Shown here: positions 1 to 8,370 of the stretch, piece by piece
How the letters are laid out: each line of letters begins with the position of its first letter
How positions within the stretch are numbered: position 1 is the stretch's first letter
Assembly: GCF_000426385.1 (NCBI RefSeq)
Contig: NZ_AUFG01000002.1
Coordinates: 62,001-126,000, forward strand
Length of the DNA: 64,000 nucleotides
DNA from: Arsenicicoccus bolidensis DSM 15745
Lineage (GTDB): Bacteria > Actinomycetota > Actinomycetes > Actinomycetales > Dermatophilaceae
Direction of reading: 5' to 3'
Notes under the pieces: model-generated
What the model was told of the DNA's origin: nothing
Database searches by the model: none
The model's input: the letters and a program-made list of their open reading frames with translations, nothing else
Position numbers and translations under genes: made by a program

Positions 1-745
1 CCTCCAGGGCGCGGACCCGGTTGTCCTCCTTGCCGTAGATGCCGATCTGCGACAGGTCGGTCGTGGTGAGGTAGGCGAAGACCATGGTCTTGCCGGCGAG
101 CTCGGGGTGAGCCGCCTTGGCGTCCGCGACGACCTTGTCGGTCTGCGCGCGGACGGCGGTGGCCTTGGTGGGGCGGCCGAGGGCCTTGCCGACCGTCTCC
201 AGCGAGGTCGTCCACGGCGTCACCCACGGCGCACCCGGCTGGGCGACGACCGGCGCGATCTTGGACAGCTTGTCGTAGTCCGCCTTGGTCAGGCCGGAGC
301 TGGTGGCCAGGATGACGTCGGGCGCGAGCTTGGCGATCTCGGTGACGGGGATGCCGTCGGTGTCGTCGTAGCGCGTGGGGGTCTTGCCGCCGAGCCTGGC
401 CACGGCCGCGTCGAACCAGTCGGTGGACTTGCCGGCATTGCCGCCCCACGTCATCGCGGTCGCGCCCACCGGCACCACCCCGAGCGAGACCGCCATGTCC
501 TGGTCGACCCAGCCCACGGTCGCGACCCTGGTCGGCTCCTTGCTGATCGTGGTCTCGCCGAAGGCGTGCTTGATGGTCACCGGGAAGGCGCCCTGCTCGG
601 CGGCGCTGCCCTGGGACCCTGGGGACGCGGTCGCGGACGTGGCCGCGTTGCCCCCGGACGTTGACCCAGACGAGCCCGCGCCGCAGGCGGCGAGGGCGAG
701 CGTCGCGGAGGTGAGCACCAGCAGGGAACGGCGGGTCAGGGGCAC
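1..745 (-). CDS. Iron-siderophore ABC transporter substrate-binding lipoprotein (partial, C-terminus missing)
   Basis: The reading frame starts at a GTG (743-745 on the plus strand) and runs off the left edge of the window; about 248 residues are present. The N-terminus is a lipoprotein signal: two arginines, a hydrophobic stretch and the lipobox LALAAC, followed by a Ser/Thr/Gly/Ala-rich linker. The mature part has the FepB/CeuD/FecB-type periplasmic fold pattern: a conserved stretch around RVATVGWVDQDMAVSLGVVPVG, a central LAPDVILATSSGL motif, and KTMVFAYL further on. Such proteins capture ferric siderophores outside the membrane for an ABC importer, whose genes would lie to the left. Two DtxR/IdeR-like boxes lie immediately upstream, which supports iron-repressed expression. 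Substrate is unknown. Confidence 0.9.
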   Translation of the reverse strand, partial: MPLTRRSLLVLTSATLALAACGAGSSGSTSGGNAATSATASPGSQGSAAEQGAFPVTIKHAFGETTISKEPTRVATVGWVDQDMAVSLGVVPVGATAMTWGGNAGKSTDWFDAAVARLGGKTPTRYDDTDGIPVTEIAKLAPDVILATSSGLTKADYDKLSKIAPVVAQPGAPWVTPWTTSLETVGKALGRPTKATAVRAQTDKVVADAKAAHPELAGKTMVFAYLTTTDLSQIGIYGKEDNRVRALE

Positions 746-761
746 GAGAGGTCCAATCGTC

Positions 762-793
762 GGTAAGGCTTGCCTAAGTTAGGCAAACCTTAG
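762..793 (-). promoter_or_regulatory. Tandem DtxR/IdeR iron boxes
   Basis: Two overlapping imperfect palindromes, TAAGGCTTGCCTAA at 764-777 and TTAGGCAAACCTTA at 779-792, match the actinobacterial DtxR/IdeR box (TTAGGTTAGGCTAACCTAA type). They lie 18-47 bp upstream of the siderophore-binding lipoprotein start, where a bound iron-loaded repressor would block transcription. The motif match is seen; the regulator is inferred. Confidence 0.8.
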
Positions 794-849
794 CCCTATC
801 GCTCGGCGGCGTGCGACCCGTCCCACAGCGCGCTCGTAGGCCGGACCCC

Positions 850-855
850 TAGGGT
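850..855 (+). promoter_or_regulatory. -10 element TAGGGT, leaderless galE
   Basis: TAGGGT ends 7 nt before the galE ATG and no ribosome binding site is present, so transcription should start at the start codon. This fits the actinobacterial TANNNT leaderless arrangement. Confidence 0.6.
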
Positions 856-862
856 GGGGAGC

Positions 863-1879
863 ATGCGCGTTCTCGTCAGCGGTGGCGCCGGCTACATCGG
901 CTCGCACACCACCCTCCAGGTCCTTGCCGCCGGTCACGACGTGGTCGTGGTCGACAACTTCTCCAACGCCAAGCCGTCCGTGATGGCCCGGCTCGAGGCC
1001 CTCGCGGGGCAGCCGATCGAGGTCCACGGCTTCGACCTGACCGACCGCGACAAGACCGAGCACCTGTTCGCCACCGAGCAGTTCGACGCGGTCATCCACT
1101 TCGCGGGGTTCAAGGCCGTCGGCGAGTCCGTCGAGAAGCCGCTCGAGTACTACGAGAACAACCTCGACTCGACCTTCTCCCTCGTGCGCGCGATGCAGCG
1201 CCACGGCGTCAAGAAGCTCGTGTTCTCCTCCAGCGCAACGGTGTACGGCGAGGACGCGCCCGTCCCGATGAAGGAGGACTTCCCCACCTCCGCCACCAAC
1301 CCCTACGGCTGGACCAAGGTGATGATCGAGCAGATCCTGCGCGACGTCGCCGTGGCCGACCCCGAGATGCGGATCGCGCTGCTGCGCTACTTCAACCCCG
1401 TGGGCGCCCACCCGTCGGGCACGATCGGCGAGGACCCGCAGGGCATCCCCAACAACCTCGTGCCGTTCATCGCGCAGGTCGCCGTGGGCCGCCGCGAGCA
1501 CCTCAACATCTTCGGCGATGACTACGACACCCCCGACGGCACCGGCCTGCGCGACTACATCCACGTGGAGGACCTCGCCGCCGGCCACGTCGCCGCCCTC
1601 AACCGCCTCGGCCAGGTCGACGACGCCGTCTCCACCTGGAACCTCGGCACCGGCCACGGCACCTCGGTCAAGGAGATGCTCGCGGCCTTCAGCCGCGCCG
1701 TCGGCCGCGACCTCCCCTACCAGGTCGCCCCGCGCCGTCCGGGCGACATCGCAGCCTCGTATGCCGACCCCTCTCGCGCCAACCGCGAGCTCGGGTGGCA
1801 GGCCACCCGGACCGTCGACGACATGTGCGCCGACACCTGGCGCTGGCAGTCCGGCAACCCCGAGGGCTACCCCAGCTGA
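863..1879 (+). CDS. galE: UDP-glucose 4-epimerase
   Basis: The 338-residue product is the usual length for GalE. It interconverts UDP-glucose and UDP-galactose in the cytoplasm for galactose use and cell-surface sugar supply. The N-terminal Rossmann motif GGAGYIGSHT is at residues 7-16; the catalytic region has the SSSATVYG stretch followed by NPYGWTKVMIE, giving the Ser/Thr and YxxxK residues; LRYFNPVGAH and RDYIHVEDLA, typical of GalE, follow. I chose the ATG at 863 over the GTG at 854 because the latter lies inside the TAGGGT -10 box. It is monocistronic here, followed by a 377-nt non-coding stretch. Confidence 0.96.
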   Translation: MRVLVSGGAGYIGSHTTLQVLAAGHDVVVVDNFSNAKPSVMARLEALAGQPIEVHGFDLTDRDKTEHLFATEQFDAVIHFAGFKAVGESVEKPLEYYENNLDSTFSLVRAMQRHGVKKLVFSSSATVYGEDAPVPMKEDFPTSATNPYGWTKVMIEQILRDVAVADPEMRIALLRYFNPVGAHPSGTIGEDPQGIPNNLVPFIAQVAVGRREHLNIFGDDYDTPDGTGLRDYIHVEDLAAGHVAALNRLGQVDDAVSTWNLGTGHGTSVKEMLAAFSRAVGRDLPYQVAPRRPGDIAASYADPSRANRELGWQATRTVDDMCADTWRWQSGNPEGYPS

Positions 1880-1913
1880 CCGGTCTCTCCGGCGCGTGCC
1901 GAGGCGTGCGCCG

Positions 1914-1972
1914 CAGAGTGGTCGCAGAGTCGACGTCTGCGACCCCCTGACGTCGGGTTCGTGACCACTCTG
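1914..1972. repeat. Intergenic palindrome downstream of galE
   Basis: Outer arms CAGAGTGGTC (1914-1923) and GACCACTCTG (1963-1972) are exact complements. An alternative inner hairpin GGTCGCAGA/TCTGCGACC with a 7-nt loop occupies 1920-1944. There is no T-run. It resembles the palindrome at 10415-10472 in size (59 vs 58 bp) and in the GGTCGCAGA and GACC..CTC borders. Confidence 0.7.
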
Positions 1973-2023
1973 TCGCGAGCCCGCGCGGCTAGCGAGACGG
2001 TGCGGGACCGGCATACCTGCCGG

Positions 2024-2047
2024 CGCTTGTGAACTCTGTCACAAGCG
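2024..2047 (+). promoter_or_regulatory. CRP/FNR-type or Rex operator upstream of cydA
   Basis: CGCTTGTGA (2024-2032), a 6-nt spacer and TCACAAGCG (2039-2047) form a perfect 9-bp inverted repeat. The core TGTGA-N6-TCACA is the CRP/GlxR consensus; the 18-bp form TTGTGA-N6-TCACAA also fits Rex. Both regulator types control cydAB in other actinobacteria, so the sequence alone does not decide. It lies about 210 bp before cydA. Confidence 0.75.
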
Positions 2048-2127
2048 GCCCCGGAGGCCCTGGGTCGTTGGGGATGGCGGTGCCGCGAATACCTCACGGG
2101 CGGACCGGCATACGAGCTCCGCATCGA

Positions 2128-2151
2128 TTTGCACAACGCCCGTGTTGTCAA
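2128..2151 (+). promoter_or_regulatory. Second inverted repeat in the cydA leader
   Basis: TTTGCACAAC and GTTGTCAAA form an imperfect inverted repeat (one extra base in the left arm) around a GCCCGT centre. It lies about 105 bp upstream of cydA and could be a second regulator site, perhaps Rex-like; the assignment is weak. Confidence 0.4.
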
Positions 2152-2256
2152 AAACCGCAGGTCACGGGCGGGTTGCAAACCCTCAGCCGGGTCCGGGGGG
2201 CTACCCAGCCTGAGTAGGCTCGACGGGTAACCAAAGGTCTGACCTCCGGAGATGTC

Positions 2257-3696
2257 ATGGACAACCTGGACCTTGCGCGATGGCAGTTCGCCATCACCAC
2301 CGTCTATCACTTCCTCTTCGTGCCGATCACCATCGGCCTGTCGGCGATCGTCGCCGGCTACCACAGCGCCTGGGTGCGCACCCGCAAGCCGGAGTACCTC
2401 CGGCTCACCAAGTGGCTGGGCAAGCTGTTCACCATCAACTTCGCCCTCGGTCTCGTCACCGGCATCGTCCAGGAGTTCCAGTTCGGGATGAACTGGTCGG
2501 ACTACTCGCGGTTCGTCGGCGACATCTTCGGCGCCCCGCTGGCGTTCGAGGCGCTGCTGGCGTTCTTCCTTGAGTCGACCTTCCTCGGCCTGTGGATCTT
2601 CGGCTGGGGCCGGATCCCCGAGAAGCTGCACGCGTGGACCATGTGGATCGTGCACATCGGCACCGTGCTGTCGGCGTACTTCATCCTCGCCGCGAACTCG
2701 TTCATGCAGAACCCCGTCGGCTACCGGTTCAACCCCGAGTCCGGTCGCGCCGAGATGGCCGACTTCGTCGCGGTGCTGGTCAACAAGGTCCAGCTCGTGA
2801 CCTTCCCGCACGTCATCCTCAGCTCCTACATGACCGGCGGCGCCGTCGTCGTCGGCGTGGCGCTGTGGCACTGGCTGCGCAAGGGCCCGATCGCCGACCG
2901 TGACCGCGAGATGTACCGCAAGGCCGTCCGCGTCGGCGCGATCGTCTCCCTGGTCGCCTCGCTCGGCGTCGTCGTCACCGGCGACCTCCAGGGCAAGGTC
3001 ATGACCGAGGTCCAGCCCATGAAGATGGCTGCGGCCGAAGGGCTCTACCGCACCGAGAAGTCCGCGCCCTTCTCGATCCTGACGATCGGCTCGCTCGACG
3101 GCCAGGACGCCACCCGCATCATCGAGGTCCCCGGTCTGCTGAGCTTCCTCGGCACCGGTTCCTTCGGCGGCGAGGTCAAGGGCATCCGCGACGTGCAGGC
3201 CGACTACCAGCAGAAGTACGCCGGCAACCCGCGCACCGCGGACCAGGCCACCAACTACGTCCCCAACATCCCGACGACCTACTGGACCTTCCGCCTGATG
3301 ATGGGCGTCGGGTTCGTGTCGATGGCGCTGTCGGCGCTGGCGCTGTGGGTGACGCGCAAGGGCAAGACCCCGCCGAGCGCCCGCTGGTGGAAGCACGTCG
3401 TGATCTGGAGCCCGCTGCTGCCGGTCTTCGCGATCTCGTTCGGCTGGATCTTCACCGAGGTCGGCCGCCAGCCGTGGATCGTCTTCGGCGAGATGACGAC
3501 CGCCAACGGTGTCAGCCCGTCCGTGCCGGCCTGGTCCGTCCTGGTCTCGATGGCCGTCTACACCCTGCTGTATGCCGCGCTGATGGTCGTCGAGGTCAAG
3601 CTCTTCCTGAAGTACACCCGAGTCGGGGCCGAGCCGGTCGACGAGTCCTCACCCGCCGACGCAGGCGAGGACAAGCCCCTCGTCTTCGCCTACTGA
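2257..3696 (+). CDS. cydA: Cytochrome bd ubiquinol oxidase subunit I
   Basis: This 479-residue integral membrane protein carries the quinol site and the three hemes (b558, b595, d) of the high-affinity, cyanide-tolerant terminal oxidase. His18 fits the heme b595 ligand, His185 (FPHVILSS) and Met348/349 (TFRLMMG) fit the heme b558 ligands, Glu98 and Glu106 lie in the heme b595/d region, and the GRQPW signature is at residues 403-407. The periplasmic Q-loop (about 250-330) is the short form. About nine membrane helices are evident. It is followed 18 nt later by cydB, and then cydDC, giving the complete cydABDC set. The upstream operators suggest oxygen or redox control. Confidence 0.97.
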   Translation: MDNLDLARWQFAITTVYHFLFVPITIGLSAIVAGYHSAWVRTRKPEYLRLTKWLGKLFTINFALGLVTGIVQEFQFGMNWSDYSRFVGDIFGAPLAFEALLAFFLESTFLGLWIFGWGRIPEKLHAWTMWIVHIGTVLSAYFILAANSFMQNPVGYRFNPESGRAEMADFVAVLVNKVQLVTFPHVILSSYMTGGAVVVGVALWHWLRKGPIADRDREMYRKAVRVGAIVSLVASLGVVVTGDLQGKVMTEVQPMKMAAAEGLYRTEKSAPFSILTIGSLDGQDATRIIEVPGLLSFLGTGSFGGEVKGIRDVQADYQQKYAGNPRTADQATNYVPNIPTTYWTFRLMMGVGFVSMALSALALWVTRKGKTPPSARWWKHVVIWSPLLPVFAISFGWIFTEVGRQPWIVFGEMTTANGVSPSVPAWSVLVSMAVYTLLYAALMVVEVKLFLKYTRVGAEPVDESSPADAGEDKPLVFAY

Positions 3697-3714
3697 GGTC
3701 GTTGGAGAGACACC

Positions 3715-4854
3715 ATGGAACTCACCGTCATCTGGTTCATCCTCATCGCCGTCCTGTGGACCGGCTACTTCGTCCTCGAGGGCTTCGACTTCGGCGTCGG
3801 CATGCTCCTCCCGATCCTCGGCAAGGGCCGCGACGAGCTCGACACCGACAACCGACGCCGCGTCCTGCTCAACACCATCGGCCCCCACTGGGATGGCAAC
3901 GAGGTGTGGGTCCTCACCGCGGGCGGCGCGACCTTCGCGGCCTTCCCGCACTGGTACGCCACCCTCTTCTCCGGGTTCTACCTGCCGCTGCTGCTCATCC
4001 TCGTCGCCCTGATCATCCGCAACATGGGCTTCGAGTACCGGCACAAGCGCGACGACGACACGTGGCGCCGCAACTGGGACCTGTGCATCATCATCGGCTC
4101 GTTCCTGCCGGCGCTGCTGTGGGGCGTCGCGTTCGCCAACATCGTGGCGGGCGTCCCGATCAACGCCGACAAGGAGTTCACGGGCACCCTGTTCACCCTG
4201 CTCAACCCGCTCGGCCTGCTCGGCGGCGTGACCACGCTGCTGCTCTCCCTCACCCACGGCGCCGTCTTCGTCGCGCTCAAGACGAGCGGCGAGATCCGTG
4301 ACGAGGCGCGGGCCTTCGCCTGGAAGTCCGGGATCGCCGCGGCCGTCGTCGCCGTCGTGTTCCTCGTCTGGGTCATGATGCTGACCGGCAACGCCGCCTC
4401 CTGGATCCTCGCGGTCCTCGCCGCCGTGGCGCTCGTCGTCGGCCTGCTCATGACCCGCCTCGGCCGTGACGGGGTGGCCTTCACCGGCACCGCCGCCGCG
4501 ATCGCGCTGGCCGTGTGGGCGCTGTTCGCCGCGCTGTTCCCCGACGTGATGCCCTCCTCGACCAACCCGGCCTGGAGCCTCACCCACGAGAACGCCGCCA
4601 GCACCGACCTGACGCTCACGATCATGACGGGCGCCGCCCTGGTCTTCACGCCGATCGTGCTGGCCTACACCGCGTGGACCTACTGGATCTTCCGCAAGCG
4701 CATCTCCACCCACCACATCCCGCCGGCGCACGAGCCGCGCGAGGTGGGCGAGCTGGAGGCGCAGGCAGCGGCGACGGCGGCTGCGCCGGCTGCGGGCGGG
4801 ACGCGCACCACCGGGGACGACCACGTCGCCGGGGGCGAGCACCGCGACCGCTGA
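3715..4854 (+). CDS. cydB: Cytochrome bd ubiquinol oxidase subunit II
   Basis: The 379-residue multi-helix membrane protein pairs with CydA. The N-terminal block has the family hallmarks: a first helix ending in GYFVLEGFDFGVGMLLP, then NTIGPHWDGNEVWVL at about 53-67 and FSGFYLPLLLILVALIIRN. The C-terminal tail after the last helix (about residue 325 on) is Ala/Gly-rich and hydrophilic, longer than in many homologues. Translation starts at the ATG at 3715, preceded by GGAGAGA. The 147-nt gap to cydD contains a 47-bp palindrome (4874-4920). Confidence 0.97.
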   Translation: MELTVIWFILIAVLWTGYFVLEGFDFGVGMLLPILGKGRDELDTDNRRRVLLNTIGPHWDGNEVWVLTAGGATFAAFPHWYATLFSGFYLPLLLILVALIIRNMGFEYRHKRDDDTWRRNWDLCIIIGSFLPALLWGVAFANIVAGVPINADKEFTGTLFTLLNPLGLLGGVTTLLLSLTHGAVFVALKTSGEIRDEARAFAWKSGIAAAVVAVVFLVWVMMLTGNAASWILAVLAAVALVVGLLMTRLGRDGVAFTGTAAAIALAVWALFAALFPDVMPSSTNPAWSLTHENAASTDLTLTIMTGAALVFTPIVLAYTAWTYWIFRKRISTHHIPPAHEPREVGELEAQAAATAAAPAAGGTRTTGDDHVAGGEHRDR

Positions 4855-4873
4855 GTCCGCCCGGACCTCCCAG

Positions 4874-4920
4874 GATCGTGAGGGTTTCGTCCAACGATGT
4901 TGGAGGAAACCCTCACGATC
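4874..4920. repeat. Family B palindromic element, copy 1
   Basis: A 47-bp element with 22-nt arms starting GATCGTGAGGGTTTC and ending GAAACCCTCACGATC, 21 of 22 pairs matching, around a 3-nt centre. Copies of the same length are at 8371-8417 and 29962-30008. It sits between cydB and cydD, inside what should be one operon, so it may attenuate or process the transcript. Confidence 0.85.
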
Positions 4921-5000
4921 TTTGTGGAGGGAGGTGAGCGACCCTGTGACGACGACGACCCTGCGACACCGATGACACCGACGACGAGGAGCTCCCCCGC

Positions 5001-6692
5001 GTGAAGCCCTTCGACCCCCGCCTGCTGCGGCTGCTGCCCGGTGCCCGACGACCCGTCCTGGCCCTCGGCGCGATCGGGGTGGCTCAGGGCGTCGCGGCCA
5101 TCGTGCAGACCTTCGCGGTGGCGGCGGTCGTGGTGGCGGTGGCACGGCATACGGCCCTGTGGGGACCCCTCTGGCTCCTGGCCGCCGTGCTCGTGGTCCG
5201 CGCCCTGCTCACCGGCGCCACCGAGCTCGTGTCCTCCTGGGCCGGGACCGAGGTCAGCGCGGGCCTGCGGACCCTGCTGCTGCGCACCTGGCTCGGCCGG
5301 TCCGCCGACCAGCGACCGGATCCCGCCACCGCCCAGACCCTGGCCGCGCAGGGCACCACCAGCGTCGAGACGTATGTCGCGCGCTACCTGCCCGCGCTCG
5401 TGGCCGCCGCCGTGCTGCCGGTGCTGGCGGTCGTGACGCTGGCCTTCGTGGACCTGTGGTCGGCGCTCATCGTCGTGCTGACGCTGCCGCTGCTGCCGCT
5501 GTTCGCCGCGCTGATCGGCAAGGCGACCGCCGACGCGTCCGACAAGCGGTGGCGGGCCCTGGCCACCCTCGCCGGGCACTTCGTGGACATGATGCGGGGG
5601 CTGCCGACGCTGTCGGCCTACGGCCGGGCGAGCCGGCAGAGCGCCACGATCCGCGAGGTGTCGCAGCGGCACCGGACCGCGACCGTGGCGACGCTCAAGC
5701 TGGCCTTCCTGTCGTCAGCGGCCCTCGAGCTGCTCGCCACCATCTCGGTGGCGCTGGTGGCGGTCGCGGTCGGCATCCGCCTGACCTGGGGCGACATCGG
5801 TCTCGGCACGGGGCTGGCGGCGATCCTGCTGGCGCCCGAGGCGTACTGGCCGATCCGGCGCGTGGGTCAGGAGTTCCACTCGGCCGCGGACGGGGCGCAG
5901 GCGCTCGACGACATCCTCACGGCGACGTCCCCCACTCCCACCCCCACCCCCACCCCCGCCGACCGGTCAGTTACCGACACCCCCACCACCGCCGAGCGGT
6001 CACTTCCCGACACGACACCCCGTCCAGAACTGACCAGTCGACGAGAGCAGCCCGCCGAGCGGTCACGTCACGACACGGGGGTCGCCCGGCTGGAGGGCGT
6101 GACCTATCGCTATCCCGGGGCCACGCGCGACGTCCTGCACGACCTCACCCTCACCGCGGCGCCGGGCCTGACGGTGATCACCGGGCCGTCGGGAACGGGC
6201 AAGACCACCGCCCTCGAGCTCCTCTGCGGGCTGCGCGAACCCACCACGGGCACAGCATCCCTCGTCCCGTCGCACCTGGTGACGCAGCGCCCCTTCCTGA
6301 CCGCCGGCTCCATCCGGGCCAACCTCACCCTCGCCGACGAGGCGGACGACGACCGGCTCTGGTCGGTGCTGCGGCAGGTCGGGCTCGAGGACCTGGTCCG
6401 GGGGCTGCCGGACGGGCTCGGCACGCCGCTCGGGGACGACGGGTTCGGGCTGTCGGCGGGCCAGCGGGCGCGCCTCGGGATGGCGCGGGCCCTGCTGTCG
6501 ACGGCGCCGCTCGTGGCCCTCGACGAGCCCACAGCGCACCTCGACCCCGCGTCCACCGCGCTCGTCGACGACGTCGTGCGCTCGCTCGCGCGCGACCGGG
6601 CGGTCATCGTCGTCACGCACCGCGCCAGCCTGGTCGAGCACGCCGACCACCTCGTCACCCTCTCCCCCGTCGTCCAGGAGGTCGCGCGATGA
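5001..6692 (+). CDS. cydD: Thiol reductant ABC exporter subunit CydD
   Basis: The 563-residue protein is one half of the heterodimeric CydDC exporter, which sends cysteine/glutathione-type thiols out and is needed to assemble cytochrome bd. An ABC transmembrane domain occupies about residues 10-300 and an ATPase domain about 360-563, with Walker A GPSGTGKTTALELL, signature LSAGQRARLG and Walker B PLVALDEPTAHLD. The GTG start at 5001 follows GAGGAG. The linker between the two domains (about 310-355) is long, contains a Pro-Thr run and three imperfect copies of a unit with GCGGTCA or CCGGTCA, and looks like an inserted palindromic element. It overlaps cydC by 4 nt (ATGA). Confidence 0.92.
   Translation: MKPFDPRLLRLLPGARRPVLALGAIGVAQGVAAIVQTFAVAAVVVAVARHTALWGPLWLLAAVLVVRALLTGATELVSSWAGTEVSAGLRTLLLRTWLGRSADQRPDPATAQTLAAQGTTSVETYVARYLPALVAAAVLPVLAVVTLAFVDLWSALIVVLTLPLLPLFAALIGKATADASDKRWRALATLAGHFVDMMRGLPTLSAYGRASRQSATIREVSQRHRTATVATLKLAFLSSAALELLATISVALVAVAVGIRLTWGDIGLGTGLAAILLAPEAYWPIRRVGQEFHSAADGAQALDDILTATSPTPTPTPTPADRSVTDTPTTAERSLPDTTPRPELTSRREQPAERSRHDTGVARLEGVTYRYPGATRDVLHDLTLTAAPGLTVITGPSGTGKTTALELLCGLREPTTGTASLVPSHLVTQRPFLTAGSIRANLTLADEADDDRLWSVLRQVGLEDLVRGLPDGLGTPLGDDGFGLSAGQRARLGMARALLSTAPLVALDEPTAHLDPASTALVDDVVRSLARDRAVIVVTHRASLVEHADHLVTLSPVVQEVAR
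5961..6039. repeat. Palindrome-like block in frame within cydD
   Basis: GACCGGTCAGTT (5961-5972) and AACTGACCAGTC (6028-6039) are near-complementary arms (11 of 12). Between and after them lie further copies of a CCGAGCGGTCAC unit (about 5992-6003 and 6055-6066). The block translates into the disordered linker of CydD without interrupting the frame. Confidence 0.65.
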
Positions 6693-8302
6693 GCTCGGTA
6701 TGGCGAACGCCCCCGGGCATCCGGGGCTCCGCGCTGATCGGCGGTCTGGCCACGGCCAGCGGGATCGCGCTCACGACGACCTCCGGGTGGCTGATCGTCG
6801 CCGCCTCGCACCGGCCGCAGATCCTCACGCTGATGGCGGCGATCGTGGCGGTGCGGGCGTTCGGCATGGCCAGGCCGGCGTTCCGCTACTGGGAGCGGGT
6901 GCGGTCGCACGACGCCGCGCTCGGTGACCTGGCGGACCAGCGGGTCGCGGCGTATGACGCCCTCGTGCCCCTCACCCCCGCCCGGCTCGGACGGCGGTCC
7001 CGCAGCGAGGTGCTGGGCGGCGCCGTCGACGACCTCGAGGACCGGGTGTATGCCGAGATCCGCGTCGTCGTCCCCGTCCTCGGGTCCCTCGTGGCGGGGC
7101 TGCTGACGGTGCTGGCGACGGCGCTGTTCAGCTATGTCGGGGCGGTGATCGTCGCCGCCATGCTCGTGGCCTGCGGGCTCGTCGCCTGGCTCGTCCTCGC
7201 GAGCGAGCGCGCGGCGCAACGAGACTGGCTGGACGCCCGGGCCGAGGTGTCCCGCGTCGCCGGCCTCGTCACCGCCAACGCCCTGGAGCTGCAGGCGATC
7301 GGGGCGACCTCCGCGTCGGGCGTGTGGATCCAGGCCGCGCAGGCCCGGCTGGCTGCGGCCAACGCCCGGCGGGCGCGGGGACGAGCCCTCGGCATGGCGC
7401 TCACCGGGATCGCTTGCGGCGCAGGCACGGTCGCGATGGCGGTGCACGCACACGGGCTGGTGGCGGGCGGGTTCAACGACGCCATCGCGGCCCTGCTCGT
7501 GCTGACCCCCGTGGCGGCGGCCGATGCGTTCACGCCGGTGCCGGACGCCATGGGCGCCTGGGCCCGCGCCGAGGGGAGCCGGGTCCGGCTCGACCGCCTC
7601 CTCGCCCAGGACCCGCCCCTCGGAGTGCACGGATCCGTCGAGGCGCCAGGGGATTCCGGCATACCCCCGCGGTTGGCTCTCGACGAGGTCACGGCGCGCT
7701 GGACGGCGGACCGCGACGCCGTCGGACCCGTCACCGCCGCCATCGAGCCCGGCGAGTCCGTGGTGATCACCGGCCCCAACGGCGCCGGCAAGTCCACGCT
7801 GCTCGCGGTGCTCGCGACCCACCTCGACCCGGCGTCGGGGAGTTATCGCCTCGACGGCCTCGACAGCCGGTCCGCGTCCGTCGAGTCGCTGCGCGCCCGG
7901 GCCGCAGTGCTGGACGACGAGCCGCACGTCTTTGCGTCGACCGTGCGCGAGAACCTTCGTCTCGCCCGCCCGTCCGCCACGGACGACGAGGTGACCGCGG
8001 CCTTGGAGCGCGGCGGGCTCGGCGGGTGGCTGCGCGGGCTGCCCGAGGGGCTCGACACGATGCTCGGCACGGGCCACCGCGGCGTCTCCGGCGGTGAACG
8101 CGCCCGCCTAGGGCTGGCTCGCGCGATCCTGTCGGGGCGGCCGGTGATGCTGCTCGACGAGCCCGTCGCCCACCTCGACCACGCCACCGCCAACGAGGTG
8201 CTCGACGACCTGCTCGCCGCGCGCGAGGGCCGGACGCTGGTGATGGTGAGCCACCGCGAGGACGCCGTGGCGGGGTTCGGGCGCGAGCTCCGACTCGGTT
8301 GA
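6689..8302 (+). CDS. cydC: Thiol reductant ABC exporter subunit CydC
   Basis: The 537-residue second half of CydDC. The ATG at 6689 overlaps the cydD stop (ATGA), implying coupled translation. The membrane domain spans about 1-300; the ATPase domain has Walker A GPNGAGKSTLLAVL, signature VSGGERARLGLARA and Walker B PVMLLDEPVAHLD, with a following His in MVSHRE. It ends the cyd operon, and is followed by a 14-nt tandem repeat and a family B palindrome before the convergent gntR gene. Confidence 0.94.
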   Translation: MSSVWRTPPGIRGSALIGGLATASGIALTTTSGWLIVAASHRPQILTLMAAIVAVRAFGMARPAFRYWERVRSHDAALGDLADQRVAAYDALVPLTPARLGRRSRSEVLGGAVDDLEDRVYAEIRVVVPVLGSLVAGLLTVLATALFSYVGAVIVAAMLVACGLVAWLVLASERAAQRDWLDARAEVSRVAGLVTANALELQAIGATSASGVWIQAAQARLAAANARRARGRALGMALTGIACGAGTVAMAVHAHGLVAGGFNDAIAALLVLTPVAAADAFTPVPDAMGAWARAEGSRVRLDRLLAQDPPLGVHGSVEAPGDSGIPPRLALDEVTARWTADRDAVGPVTAAIEPGESVVITGPNGAGKSTLLAVLATHLDPASGSYRLDGLDSRSASVESLRARAAVLDDEPHVFASTVRENLRLARPSATDDEVTAALERGGLGGWLRGLPEGLDTMLGTGHRGVSGGERARLGLARAILSGRPVMLLDEPVAHLDHATANEVLDDLLAAREGRTLVMVSHREDAVAGFGRELRLG

Positions 8303-8306
8303 TCCC

Positions 8307-8347
8307 GCGCACGTCCCCCCGCGCACGTCCCCCCGCGCACGTCCCCC
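8307..8347. repeat. Tandem repeat, 14 nt x 3
   Basis: The unit GCGCACGTCCCCCC occurs three times in a row (8307-8320, 8321-8334, 8335-8347, the last one base short) directly after the cydC stop codon. Confidence 0.85.
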
Positions 8348-8370
8348 GACCCTGCCCCCGCCCCCGCCAC

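Larger units (their letters stand above)
1880..2256. other. galE-cydA intergenic region
   Basis: This 377-nt stretch holds no convincing gene. It contains the palindrome at 1914-1972, the TTGTGA-N6-TCACAA operator at 2024-2047, a second inverted repeat at 2128-2151, two GGCATAC heptamers (2010-2016 and 2107-2113) and the cydA leader with a CTCCGGAG-type ribosome binding region just before 2257. Confidence 0.7.

Noticed and set aside
107-782. Plus-strand open frames at the left edge
   Set aside because: They are antisense to a clear siderophore-binding lipoprotein gene with signal peptide, iron boxes and family motifs.
2029-2217. Small plus-strand frame upstream of cydA
   Set aside because: It contains the operator dyads, has no family resemblance and an odd start; regulatory DNA is the better explanation.
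4874-4920. Family B element as a simple cydAB terminator
   Set aside because: The same element is found between csoR and copZ and after cydC with conserved length and sequence, and it would separate cydAB from cydDC; a dispersed repeat explains more, though partial termination is possible.
5159-6688. Very long open frame joining the cydD region to cydC in the cydC frame
   Set aside because: The part before 6689 is Arg/Pro-rich with no domain and is the shifted frame of cydD; cydC starts at the ATGA overlap at 6689.
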